From Sphagnum compactum (Eukaryota > Bryophyta > Sphagnopsida > Sphagnales): a stretch of DNA of 64,000 nucleotides. The notes under the pieces are model-generated. The model saw only the letters and a list, made by a program, of their open reading frames with translations. It made no database searches and was not told where the DNA came from. Position numbers and translations under genes: made by a program. Positions 26,870 to 40,383 of this stretch are shown here, piece by piece. Numbering within the stretch: the stretch's first letter is position 1; each line of letters starts with the position of its first letter. Location of the stretch: positions 15,304,213-15,368,212 of the forward strand of contig OZ234493.1 in NCBI GenBank assembly GCA_965153455.1, read 5' to 3'.

Positions 26870-27065
26870 AAGTTGTGACATTTCAATGAAGAAAAAACGA
26901 GAATCTCCATATTTAGAGGATAGGTTCTTGTGTGTCACCAATTTATAGTGGGTTTTGAAAAAAAATTACTTTTGGTTTTAACATCTAACCAAATTTGACT
27001 TGGTTAAGTCTTCTTGTAGATGATCACCTATCCGCTTACCACACAAAATTGAAAAAGAAATCCAT
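26870..27065 (+). repeat. Dispersed repeat R1, copy
   Basis: GAGAATCTCCATATTTAGAG, a GATAGGTTC block, a CACCAATTTATAGTGG block, CCAAATTTGACTTGGTTAAG, then CTTCTTGTAGATGATCACC and ACACAAAATTGAAAAAG. It has the same order and orientation as the copies near 20.2 and 24.0 kb. Confidence 0.6.
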
Positions 27066-29014
27066 GGTTGTAAATGTAACCATTTAAAAAATAACTTTAT
27101 TTCCTTTTAATTTGGTGTTATCCATGAATCCAAGGTATGCAATTGGTTTAAGATTGAATAGGTGGTAAATTTTGAATTAGATAATATGTCTTGATTAGAA
27201 TTAGATAATGATGTCTCCATGTGTTTCATTTGGGAAAATGATTTTAATATTATTAATTTTATTGCATTAAAAAGGTAATGTTTTATTGGGAATTATAAAT
27301 AAACCATCTAAATGTGATTTTTTCCCACCCTTTAAGGTTATTGCTTCCTTTCATATATAGTCATGTTTTAATTAATGTTGATCAATCTAATCTTGTTTTT
27401 TTAGAAAAAAATATAGATTCAGGTTTAAATTTTTTGTAAATTGTATGACCATTTAATTTCAGGTATAACAAATATTCTAAAAAACTAAAAGCTATCAGTT
27501 TCAAGGTCAAGTCCAACTCTTTAGGCTATTGGTTTCTCAAATCAACAATTTTAGGCTTTATGAGACTTGTTTGATTCCGGATTCAAAACAGGTTTGATTT
27601 CACCTACCTAAATCCAAAACCCAAGGCCAACCACTTAGGAAATGTTTTTTTGAACCTCCAATGAAATGAACCAATATATATATCCAAAGAAAAACATCAC
27701 AACAACATATCATGACATAGAACACATTGCCAACATTTTGTAAAAATGAATTCTTTTATCATTTTTGCTCAACCTATTGGTCACTAAACATGAAGGACAA
27801 ATATTCAAGTTCAAACCATGTGGCACCCTTAGTTTCACAATTCTTCATTGCACCAACTAGATATTATTTTTCACAGAAATCCATTCATTTGATAAAGTTC
27901 ATTCCATCCAATTGCATGTAGTCTATTAAACTTGTAAAGTCTAATTTTCATTGTCCACACTTTCATATATGCAAAGCTCTTTACACCTAACATTGGAATG
28001 AATCAAAAGCCCAAATTTTTTACATGAAAATATGACTTGTATTTTTCTAATACAACTATTTTAGGGTTATTGTCAACTATATATTACAAACGCAGTTCTT
28101 ATTTCATTTGATAACTTGTAATGAGGATAGATTAGGTGTAAATTACAAAAATGTCATGCCTATAAAATAGAATAAAATTATATATATATATATATATATA
28201 ACATTTTAAACATCACAAAATAGAATTCTTTAAAAAAGAATTCAAAGAATGACAATTGGTGGTATTGAAAACACTAACATGTATGTTTAGCTCGTGTTTC
28301 TATATTGGAAGTTTGATGGCATATCATTGTTTTGCAAAGGTTAAAAAATGATGAAGGTTCATCCAAAAAATGTGTGAACCCTTTTTGAGGATTAAATTTA
28401 AGATATATTTGTCCTTTGTAGCATCACACACATACAAGGTCTTGAAATGCAAATGAAATATCACATAGAATGTGACCTAACCTTCATTTCTGACATTGGA
28501 CATAATAATTGAAATGAGAGGATATCGGAATCTATGGATCAATGGAAAGTGCAACCAACATATTTCTAAGCACATGTTATTTACATCATTGGGGTTGGAG
28601 TTGTTATGTTTTCTTTTTTGGAAACATTTGAGAAGAAGCTCAAAAGCTCCCCTTGTTCATATCACATCAATTATACCTTATACTAGTTTGAACCATCAAA
28701 CATATGACAAATTTGTGTTCATTTGGAAAGTTGAGTTACTTTGAACAAGTTATGTCACCTATTGTACATAACTTGGTGAAAACATTTGCAAATGAATGAT
28801 AGTTTTCAAGGTCATTTGTGATTGTATAGCAAGCTCTTGATATGTTTTACTCATGAAAGGTTGAATTATTGATGGTTAGGCAATGAAGATAATAACACAA
28901 TGAATACATTAATAAATAACATGCTATTGACGCATTTAAATTTTTTCATAATTCATTTATTCTATTTTGTCATATAAGTATCCTTTTTAAATAAATAAAT
29001 AAAACATAAATAAA
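27066..29014. other. AT-rich intergenic DNA upstream of a PIF-like pseudogene
   Basis: (TA)11 at 28,179-28,200. The 3' part may hold the eroded N-terminal part of the transposase, but I cannot identify it. Confidence 0.4.
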
Positions 29015-29830
29015 TCTCGTACAAAACAATTCATGAAATATATCCCTATCAAATACTTCAATTCAAGTGGCTTGTCAACAATGATCTAGTTGAGGTCACG
29101 GCAAGATTCAAAAACCTTTGTGGCATGCCATCAATCCATGGTGCTATTGATGCAACACAAATCCATTTGCAAAAGCCAAAAGGTGAAAATTTTGTTGTCA
29201 CTAACTTCTACTCGTTCAAGTTTAAAGGATATAACATCCATATGTAAGTAGTTGTTGATCATCACAAAATGTTTTAGGATGTTTTTGTTAGTGTTCCTGG
29301 TTTAGTGAATGATGTTTGAGTCTTGTGGATATCTTTTCTAAATCATCAAACAACTAAAGGAAACCGGTTTGCAATCAAACATGGACAAAAAAAAATTGAG
29401 CCATACCTTTTTTGTGACAAGGGGTATCCCCTTTAGCCTTGGTTAATGGTGCTTCACAAGCAAGTTGGCATTCGTCACAATGTTCTTGAAACATTATTCA
29501 ATCAACAGTTGTTTGCAATAGAAGTATTGTGGAAAATTCCTTTGGGAATTTGAAGCAAATGTTTTGGGAACTATTGTTCAAGACAAGCTTAAATATCTTT
29601 TTCTTATTTGACATTGTCATAATATGTTGTTTCATGTTACACAACTTGATCATGAATGGCAAGGATGAAGATATCAAAACTATCATGGCCAAGTTGGAAA
29701 TTGAAAATGATCAGCTATATGGAAGGATGAGGGTTAAAGAATTGCGAGTTACAAGCATTGATGATGAAGTTGAACAAAAACTTTCACGAAACAATGAACT
29801 ATTTGGAACTACACAAATAGCATAGCTAGA
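29015..29830 (+). pseudogene. Decayed PIF/Harbinger transposase (DDE superfamily endonuclease)
   Basis: Near-continuous homology in mixed frames. 29,090-29,250 reads FKNLCGMPSIHGAIDATQIH then KPKGENFV, the first Asp block (GAIDAT). 29,240-29,340 includes VVDHHKMF, DVFVSVPG and a degraded D-R-x-L block. 29,400-29,520 contains PYLFCDKGYPL, which carries the second Asp (CDKGYPL), and WLMVLHKQVGIRHNVLE. 29,529-29,825 gives NLKQMFWELLFK and ICCFMLHNLIMNGKDED, the conserved C-terminal region of HARBI1-like proteins. The region that should hold the catalytic Glu is frameshifted. Several in-frame stops (for example near 29,245 and 29,275) make it inactive. A Myb-like partner remnant lies convergently downstream, as expected for a two-gene Harbinger element. 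Confidence 0.8.
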
Positions 29831-30539
29831 ATAATACCTTGGAAATCATAGGCCTCAAATTCGAAGGCATTAATAACATTAAACTTTTTTTTAAAACTAA
29901 AATGCACAAGTAAACAAGCTTTCTTGAAACATTGCAAATTTGAAAAATAGTCAAGATTGAATTTGGAGGTTTGAATTTTTTTCACATCTATTTATTTCAC
30001 TATCACTCTACCTTTCATTTTTTAAATTCTGCTCTTCACCATCATCCTATGTGTTTACTTCTGGATTTCCGTTATTTGACAACAACTACACAAGTGGAAG
30101 CATCTTGGCTTTGTCTTGTTGAAAAACATGGCACATTGCCACACTCATATTCTCCAAAGACAAGGCTCTTGTTAATCTGATGTACTTTCTTATCTTTGTC
30201 GGCCTTTAGATATTGGAGCTATTCCTTGGCAATTTGTTAATGGACTTAGATGCAAAGCTTTTCAATTTCCAAATGTGTGACACTTATGTGTTTCATATTT
30301 TAAACTATGACTTTGATGTTCTTGTCCGCAACTTCAACCTCCGGGGGAAAAACATTCGATCATTTTTGCTTTACATATGTGCTCCAGGGATCTAATAAAG
30401 TTGTTGAATTGCTTGCAGGTGTTGATGGAATGTTAAATGTAAGATTCACAAAATTGACATGCGGATTACCTTGGCTTGAATGTGACAAATCATCCAAGTT
30501 TATGAAATTTGTCTAATTTCCTTGTACCTTTGCATTTGT

Positions 30540-31300
30540 ATTTGCAATTTCATTCCCATGATCTTCAATCACATAATCCTTTCCAAGAAGCTCTTGCAGC
30601 ACAGATCTCTAAAGTACAAAAAAACCTTATGTATCTTGTTTTGCTATAGGTGGTGTATAAATTGTATATCTTTCAATGTGAATATCTCTCATGTGCCTTA
30701 GTGCATTGATCAACCTTTCTCCTTAGAATGTTTGAATAAAATCGTAAAATTCATTGTTGAATTGTTTTGGAAGATGGTGCCTATTGCACTTTTCAATTAT
30801 CAGATCCCAAAATGGAATGCACAATGACAAGTCCTTGCACGATAATTTGCAATTTTCTTGTACTCAGAATTAAGGCCATTCCACTTGTCTTTGCACATCT
30901 TTCCATTGTGAGGGACTTTCAATTTTGTGATTTTCTGCATGTCATCAACCATCTTATCCCACTTTTGTGTGGTAGGTACCATCTGAGAGCAAGGATTGAT
31001 CAATTCTCTAAGTGCTATGTGTTTCATTTTTTGCATTGAATCAAAGCTAGGACCTTGGAATGTTCTTAGTTACCTTGTCATTGCCAAGAAGATTTGGATT
31101 TTGAGATCAACTTTGTTCTTAATGTTGTTTGTCCCTAGCAATACAATTGTTGTTCATGGGTTTGGTGTTGCTTGTGAATTGCTATTGGCGTTGCACTATT
31201 TCAAGTGTTGCACATGCTTTTGATTACGTTTCACAATGTAGTGGCCATGATGCATATCTTCCCCTTCCCCTGCCTCTCCCTCTCCCCAATCCAGATCTTG
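30540..31300 (-). pseudogene. Decayed Myb/trihelix-like partner protein of PIF/Harbinger element
   Basis: Minus-strand frame 30,800-31,036 encodes LRELINPCSQMVPTTQKWDK, then GKMCKDKWNGLNSEYKKIAN. This is a SANT/trihelix-type DNA-binding fold of the kind found in the second protein of PIF/Harbinger elements and in related plant proteins. Past the frame break, FYDFIQTF and further acidic tail remnants continue to about 30,540. Upstream (to about 31,300) eroded N-terminal sequence is present. Stops and frameshifts show it is not functional. Its closeness to the transposase remnant on the opposite strand supports a common element of about 2.3 kb or more, although terminal inverted repeats were not found. 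Confidence 0.62.
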
Positions 31301-32162
31301 CAAAATTTTATGACAAATGTTCTTGATCCATTATAACTGATTGTAATAAGACATTCATAATGAAACTTTGGCAATGGCAATTTGGAGTCAGACACGATGG
31401 AATCATGCAATGACATTGAACATGATTAATAGTTCAACACCCTAGTTTTTAGATTGATAATTTATCAGAATATTCAAATTTTGATTTTTTTTACTAGATT
31501 GTTAATAATTTACCATTGACATTATAAGCAGATGATAACATTGTTAACACAATACCATGTCACTTTGCCACGTCTGCTACTTACCATGTAAAATGACATT
31601 GCATTTGAACAGAGGTTGTATATTGCTAAATTGTAGCTTATTGTGTTACTTGCAAATGTGAACGCACCTTTAGTTGTAAGTTTAGGAATTAAGGTTGAAA
31701 CCCATGTTTACTAGTTAATGATTTTTTTCATAACACCAAGTAAATTATTGTTTTGAAAACAATTTCAATGCTAGTTAAGTTATCCATATCAATATCAAGA
31801 AATTGGATGCAAATTAGGATATCAATAATTTGGGGGTAATAATCATCCATTATGCATAAAAATAAATTTTCAAATAATTGATTATCTTGTCGATTATTAA
31901 TTGGTTATAAAAGGGTTGTAATAAAACTTTTAAAAATTTTATATCATAAAATTGTTAAGTGTTTTAAGATTGATAATCTACTTAGATGATAACTAGGTCA
32001 TCTTGGTAATTAGATTTTGAAATTTTAATACCAATAGGTTAGGTTATTAACTAGTTATAAAAAAAATCAATAACCAATTGGTAGTGGGTTATTAATAAAT
32101 GGATCGATAACCTAGTTGATGACAAGGTCAAAACTCAACAACCAGGCAACGTTGATTTAAGT
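31301..32162. other. AT-rich intergenic DNA
   Basis: No coding or RNA feature recognised. Confidence 0.5.
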
Positions 32163-32370
32163 TCATAAAATCCTTGACCTCATGAGCTCTTGGGTTAGTG
32201 AATTCTCTTGTGGTGCTAGTTGCAAGTTTTGGATTTAGGGATTATATTCATAAAATCCTTGACCTCATAAGCTCTTGGGTTAATGAATTCTCTTGTTGTG
32301 CTACTTGTAAGTTTAGGATTTAAGGTTTAAACTCATGAAATCCTTGACCTCATGAGCTCTTGGGTTAACC
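32163..32370. repeat. 85-bp tandem repeat, about 2.5 units
   Basis: TCATAAAATCCTTGACCTCA begins at 32,163 and 32,248, and a third, slightly changed copy starts at 32,333. The third unit stops after TCTTGGGTTAA. Units differ at only a few positions. Confidence 0.88.
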
Positions 32371-32508
32371 ATTTGCGAAGTACCTAATTACCATCATGTC
32401 CGTGGCCCCTTCATCTTTTTATCTCTCTCTAGTCCAAGGAAGAGTTTGTAGTGACTAGTGATTTAGAATTCCATATCCTTGAACACATGCAAACTCCTCA
32501 TAAACAAT

Positions 32509-32530
32509 AAAGTTATCTGTAAAGTCACCT
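32509..32530. repeat. Solo end resembling the 22.3-kb MITE
   Basis: AAAGTTATCTGTAAAGTCAC matches the MITE terminal repeat with one change, preceded by the same AAT context. No convincing second end was found downstream. An unrelated imperfect inverted repeat lies at 32,693-32,712 against 32,800-32,819 (CCAAAACTGGGGATGAA type). Confidence 0.45.
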
Positions 32531-32962
32531 TGTCTTTGGGCCTTAGTTTGATCCTCCAATCCATATTTCATCCTCAATTTGAGTGTAACTGGAAAGTATG
32601 TGAAATTGGGTATACCATCTAACGAAGCTGGGTATCTAGTTAGGAACATTTGCAGGAGGATTTCATGGAGACAAGACTGGATTTTTTTGGCAAATCCAAA
32701 ACTGGGGATGAAACTCCCCTAAGAGGACCAACGATGGTAAGAAACATTGTTTGGTCCCCCTTTTTGTTCTCATGTACCTCTCTTTTTCATACAAACTTTT
32801 GGTTCATCTCCAGTTTTGACAAATCTGGGGCCCAGTAATCCCTAGTTCGGAACACTTTATGATAACTCTAACTTCTTCAATTATTGTTATATGTGGCCCA
32901 TGGTTTTTTTAATTTAAATTTATGCTTTATATTTAAATTTAAATTTTGAGATATCAAAAAAA

Positions 32963-33230
32963 TTGTTGGAAAATTTCCAAGATATTAGAAAAAATATTCA
33001 AATTTACACCCCAAAAAAAACACATTTTCACAAAAATTTCACAAAATGTTCCTTGAAAAATAGAAAAGTATTTTCAGAAAAAAAATTCACTGATATTCAG
33101 GCCTTGAAAAAAGAAAAAAACGAGAAAAAAATGTCAGAAAAAATATATAAATTTAAAAAAATCACTGAGACTCAGGCCTTGAAAAAAGAACCCAACACTA
33201 TTCTAGTCTTTGCAGGATTTCCAACCTAAA
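32963..33230. other. A-rich DNA with a 28-bp direct repeat
   Basis: CAGGCCTTGAAAAAAGAA occurs at about 33,097 and 33,174, each preceded by CACTGA. The A-rich composition leaves a long open frame (32,963-33,229) that I regard as non-coding. Confidence 0.5.
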
Positions 33231-33329
33231 CTTCATGTGACTGGTGACATGGTTCGAAACCACAACCGCTTTGAAAATAAAATTGTTTGTGCCAAGCCTG
33301 TGCCGATCCTGATTCAGGTCTGGGGATAT

Positions 33330-35094
<1,765 letters not shown>

Positions 35095-38000
35095 GTCTCT
35101 TGTCAGGAGGCTGGTTGTGGAGTTTGTGGCCCCAAAGTTCGCATACACAACTTGTTGGGATCCTTTCTCCAGCTTTTCTTAGAAATGACTGTGGATTGGA
35201 CATTGTTACCAAAGCTGAATCATTTCAGGACTTGAGCTTGCAAGCACTGTGTTTGAGTTTCTTGACAATCTATTGCTGGACACAATGTGTGTGAATCTGT
35301 CATGGTGAATGTTTGCTTAAGGAAGAAACTTAAAACTGGACATCTGTTGCAAGACACCCAGTATCTGGAGAACTCTCTCGGTGCGTTTTCCTGTTTTACA
35401 GGCCCTTTTACCTGTGGAAGTCAATTAGGTCATAGTGATGCATTGTTTTGTTTGTCGGAGATTCCTCCATCCTCATGAGAGTTATGTTTGTTGGTTGATA
35501 TATATGTTTGCTGCTTTGGTGAAACTCCTCTTGAATGTCATATTTGGTATGTGGCTGTGTGCACACTGGCCAGTGACTGGAAGTGAGGGAGCATGTGATG
35601 TCTGATTTCAATCAGCATGCCATCAATTGCCAATATGGGCTCCCTGCTTTTTGGGTTGATGTAAAGAGTGTGGTTGTATGGAACAGGGTCATATTTAATT
35701 TGTAAACTGGTCTGTTACCACAAAGTTTGTGGTGTCTAAAAACACCTTGCTGAGAAGGATCAGCATACTGAGTTCCATGCATTGAAAGGATGATACAGTA
35801 ACAGCAGCCCTGAAGCACTTGCTAAAGTGTCAGTTACGCAAATCTGCACCAGTTGTGTAAAACTCCTGACTTGTTTTGTTCTGCAGAGGCATAACATATG
35901 ATAGTTACCAACAGAAGGGACTCAGAAGTGCCAGAGATCCACATGACACAGCACACAACACTGGGAAAACACTTGATTTCTAATCAAGATTCACTGTTGC
36001 ATCAGACATCCTCAAATTCTGATGCACATTTCAGTCAGGAACCCTAGATTTCCATGCAAGCATCCTGCTCCTCCTCTCCACTTTGTCTTCTATTAAATTT
36101 CTATGCAATTAGTATGTGGCATGAAACTTGTTGCTGCTGTTGATTTAAAAACAATCACTTGTCTTCTGTGATGGGCGTGAGACTCAGCTGTGTGGTGGTG
36201 ATGCACTACTTGACTTGATGCCAAGCAAAAAAAGAAGGGGTTTCGTGCTGAAAAAGTGGAAATCTTAGATTCAAGGTGACAGGTAGATTCCTTTCATGGC
36301 CTGATGTGTCTACATCTCACCTTGAAAGGTTCTATGTGCCCATTGTCACCTTGATTGTAATCAAGTCATGAGTCGTATCAGACATTGAAGCTGTTGTTAC
36401 TAAGCATAGGTAGTAGATAAGTGACTAGTAAATCACTCACCTATTAGAAAATGAGTAGCAGAAACAAAGAAAATGATAAACCCAACGCACAGCCTACACA
36501 AATGTCTCAAGTTCCCAAATTTCAGTATTGGCAGGCAGGTAATTTCCTTAACTTCCGGCATTTCATGCAGTTAATTTAGTTCAGCTATTTTAGCCTAGCG
36601 GAAAGGAAGATGATGTACCATGTTAATTCTAACTCTTATAGTGATGGTTAATTCTCACACCCAAGCTCTAATTCCTAGCAAGCAATATGGACAAATTGTC
36701 ATGTGATCATCATCACTAGATTCATCTTGGTGAGGAGGAGGGAGGTGTAACTAGATCTCAATTCAGTCGGGGACTATGGGACCCATAGATTGTTTTTTCA
36801 TCATCCACCAATTTGGCACTTGCTTTTGCATTCAAGTAATGTATATCATCTATATATATATATATATAAGCAAGCATATTTAAGTACAAGTGTCATACCT
36901 ATTTGCTCAAGTTGTGTAGAAATATTTGCATTTGGATAGTACTTTACGTGTAGAGATATCCCGCTTCAAAATGGTTTCAACAAGTATAATAAATAATTAA
37001 TAAATGGTAATTACTGAACTTCCTCTTTTGTAATTGATGGGTGGATATGCCCATTGAGAAGGTAAAGGTTGATTGTCTTTTCAACAAATTGTGATTTTTG
37101 ATGTGTAAAAGCTTAGTATCATTGTCAAAATGAGTTTTATTGATTAAGGGTTAAAGAAAATCACACTTACAATTTTTTTTGAAACATCAATATCTAATTT
37201 ATAACATGTTGGGTTACAAACATGATGGTTACAAGTGTTTATTATAATATAAATTTATGTTCATTATGAATTTGGGCTTTATGTTACTTCACACTATCAA
37301 TGAAAATCAACTATGTCATCACATTATATTGTGTTAGGATGCGAGTGTTTGGGGAATGGAGATATATTTTTATTGTTTATGTTGTGCAAATGTAATTGTA
37401 TCTTTAACACATTATTAATAACTTGTCCTAGGTTGAGTACAAATGTTATCTCAATTGCATATTTTATTATGAAAACTTCACAAGATGAATTGTTTGACTA
37501 TTGCATGACATTTGAAATATGTATATAATAAGTGTTTGACATTAATTATGTTAATTAGTAAGTGTATGGTGAAATCTAGTATTTTTACATTGTTGATATG
37601 TTTGAATCATATATTGTGAAGTGTAAGCCAAGAGTGAAGACATATATTTTGACTAATATCTAAATGAAAACGTGTTGAAAACAATTGATTAGGTATTTAT
37701 GTATGCTTCCTACTATTACATGTGTGTTGTTGATAATCTAATGATTGTAATTTTTGAACATATAATGTTTGCATCATAGATGTTAGATGTGAGTTGTTCA
37801 TCTATCCATTTGGACTCAAAAGAACGTTTTCATCATTTTTAGTTAATTAGAACTCCTTGTGCCAATAGTTGATGACATTATTATCAATGATGTCACCGTC
37901 TAAATCATTGTTTATCATAATTAAATGACATTTTTTTTGTTGTAGGATTTCAATGGCCAATGTTTTTGTTTGTCATTGGTTATGTTATGTTTTGAAATGT

Positions 38001-39540
38001 ATGTCACTATTTTTAACAATTTGTTTTTGAAATTAGCTTTGCACGTGTTTTTGAATAACAAAATCTTGTAAAATTATGAATCTAAATTTGTGAAACATAT
38101 AAACATGACAATATTATATATATGTTATGCACATTAAGTCAAACATTCTTATGTGTTTGGTGAAGCACTCGAATGCTTGTCCTCACACTTTGAAATTCGT
38201 GAAATGAAAAGTTGGGGCAAGTGATAATTGATGTTTATTAATTGTGAATGTTCTTAAAATGTTTGATTTTGATATGTGACGATTATACTAGAAGTTTATG
38301 TATCCATTTGACATCTATGAAGGATTTTTTTTTGATACAGTCGATGTTTCCATTAACAATTTTTAGTTTATATAATTTTTTTATTATAATGAATTCCATT
38401 CTTTTGTAAATTTCAAAGAAAGGTGTTAAATATTGAGTTTTACTTGTTGAAATTATTTGCATTACATTTATTTAATATCATTATGTCCTTATGGTCAATT
38501 AGTTCACAATCACTTAATATACACGGTTAATAAATTTTCAAAAATTCAAATTTTTATTTATTTTCTAATGCCAAAGCCACCCATGTATTACAATATTGCA
38601 TATTATGGCGTTATTGGGTTCTTACATGTCAAAGTGCATAACGATGAAAAGAAAATCCCACCTTGGCCTAAGATACAATAATAGAAAGAATCATACAATT
38701 TGTAAACCTTTCATTTCCCTTGTGAATCAAATACACTTTGAACTCACCTATGAAAAAACATGGATTTCAAAAACATTTTGGACTAGTATGTTATTTTGGT
38801 AAATTTCTTGACCTCTCAATTTTGTAAAAGAGAATGTTTATCTTAGGGACCATACTTCCTTGTTCTCATCAACTTGTTTTCACAATATAGGAAATATAAT
38901 TTATTTTCTGAATATAAGTGTTGTATTGAATGGTCTTGAAGGATCCTAGAAACCATTTCACATGTTCACAATAAGAAAAGCATGATTACCCTACTACCTT
39001 GGCAACTTCGACACAAATTATATTGTTTTTAGAACTGTCAAATAATTTCAATTTTTATTTTTAAAATTCTTTTTTGAAGGAAGATGTTGAATTTTGAAAA
39101 ATATTTTATTTGTCAAAATGAAAACTTCAAAATGATTTTTTTTTTTTAATATACTCGTGTCAAAGCTGCCAAGATACTATGATATACACTATCTCTAATT
39201 AATTTTCTTTGTACACCAAGCCAAATTGGTTGCTAAGTGCCCACGTGACCATATCCTAGAGTATTGGAGATTGGAAGGTTGATGGGACAAGCAATTCAAA
39301 GGAAAAATTTCAGACAACATAAAGTGATTGTTGCAATCAACAAATTGAACAATAACCAAAAACAAGATGGAACAGGATGAAGAGGTAGTAGAGTCAATTC
39401 CAAGAGATGAAATCCCACTTCAATTTCACGATTCATGACATCCTCTTCTAATGATAGAACCTCAAGTCCATTCTCAAAGTGATTTTCTCTTTGTTGCCTC
39501 AATGGTCCATCTTCTAAGTTTATCGTTTAATCCACAATCT
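35095..39540. other. 3' flank of ubiquitin-L40 gene, then AT-rich intergenic DNA
   Basis: 35,095 to about 36,600 has gene-like base composition and probably includes the 3' untranslated region, but no poly(A) signal is clear. From about 36,800 onward it is AT-rich, with (TA)9 at 36,851-36,868. No further gene or transposon domain was recognised. Confidence 0.45.
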
Positions 39541-40383
39541 GGAGAGTATACCCCCATTAACATTAGCCAGGCTTTGCACTCTAAAGAGTAGCTTCATAGA
39601 ACATACTCATGGATTGCCAATCATTAATGAAGATCATTATAGTTGACTGTGTTTACAGACAACACAGAGCAGCCTACCTTACAACCATCTTCTTGTCCTC
39701 CAAGCTTCCAGGCAGATGTGGTTGCAGCAGTTTTCTTGAGTCTCTGTTTCCAGTTACCTAGCAGCACCAGTTGCCTAGCAGGTCACACTTGTCCAGTCTG
39801 AATTCTGCAGAACCTGCTGGGTTCTCTTGCTTCATGGGCTGGTGGAGACACATTTGGATGGCAGTACAGGGCCTTATCCACTTTTATCCTATTGTTCATT
39901 GCACGGCCTTTCCAGGGTGCAGCCCAGCCTGTGGCATTGCCTAGCCACATCCACTACCGCTCATCAACCTGTGATCCTCCAGAGTGCACATTCACCATGA
40001 GTCGTTCAGGATGGTTCACAACTCAGGCTCTTCATTTTGGCCACAAATTGCAGTTCACAATCATGGTTAGCAGCAGCCCAAACTCGAGATAAGATTTCTC
40101 TCCAAGTTGTCCATTTTCATTATGTCCAATCACCAAATGTGAGAATCACTGAGCTCCACTGCAACCAGGAATATTATGAAAGGGGACAGATATTCTCATC
40201 TAGTGTATAGTACAATGATGCCTCGTCAAAAAGCGCAATAAGTTCGGGCCACCCTACTGGAGCAATTCCTATGGTACAAGGACCTCTCCCAACATCACCC
40301 CATCAATCCCACTATAATCAGAAAGTGTGTCATCAGTCCCAAATGGATCAGGAACTTTTTGTGCATTACTTGAACTTCAAACC
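39541..40383. other. Probable 3' flank or UTR of the kinase gene
   Basis: Base composition is close to the adjacent kinase exons. The 66-codon plus-strand frame at 39,892-40,092 has no recognisable relatives. It is likely transcribed 3' sequence or ordinary flank. Confidence 0.35.

Noticed and set aside
32963-33229. Lys-rich frame just before the ubiquitin-L40 gene
   Set aside because: A-rich DNA with a duplicated 28-bp segment; no start context or domain.
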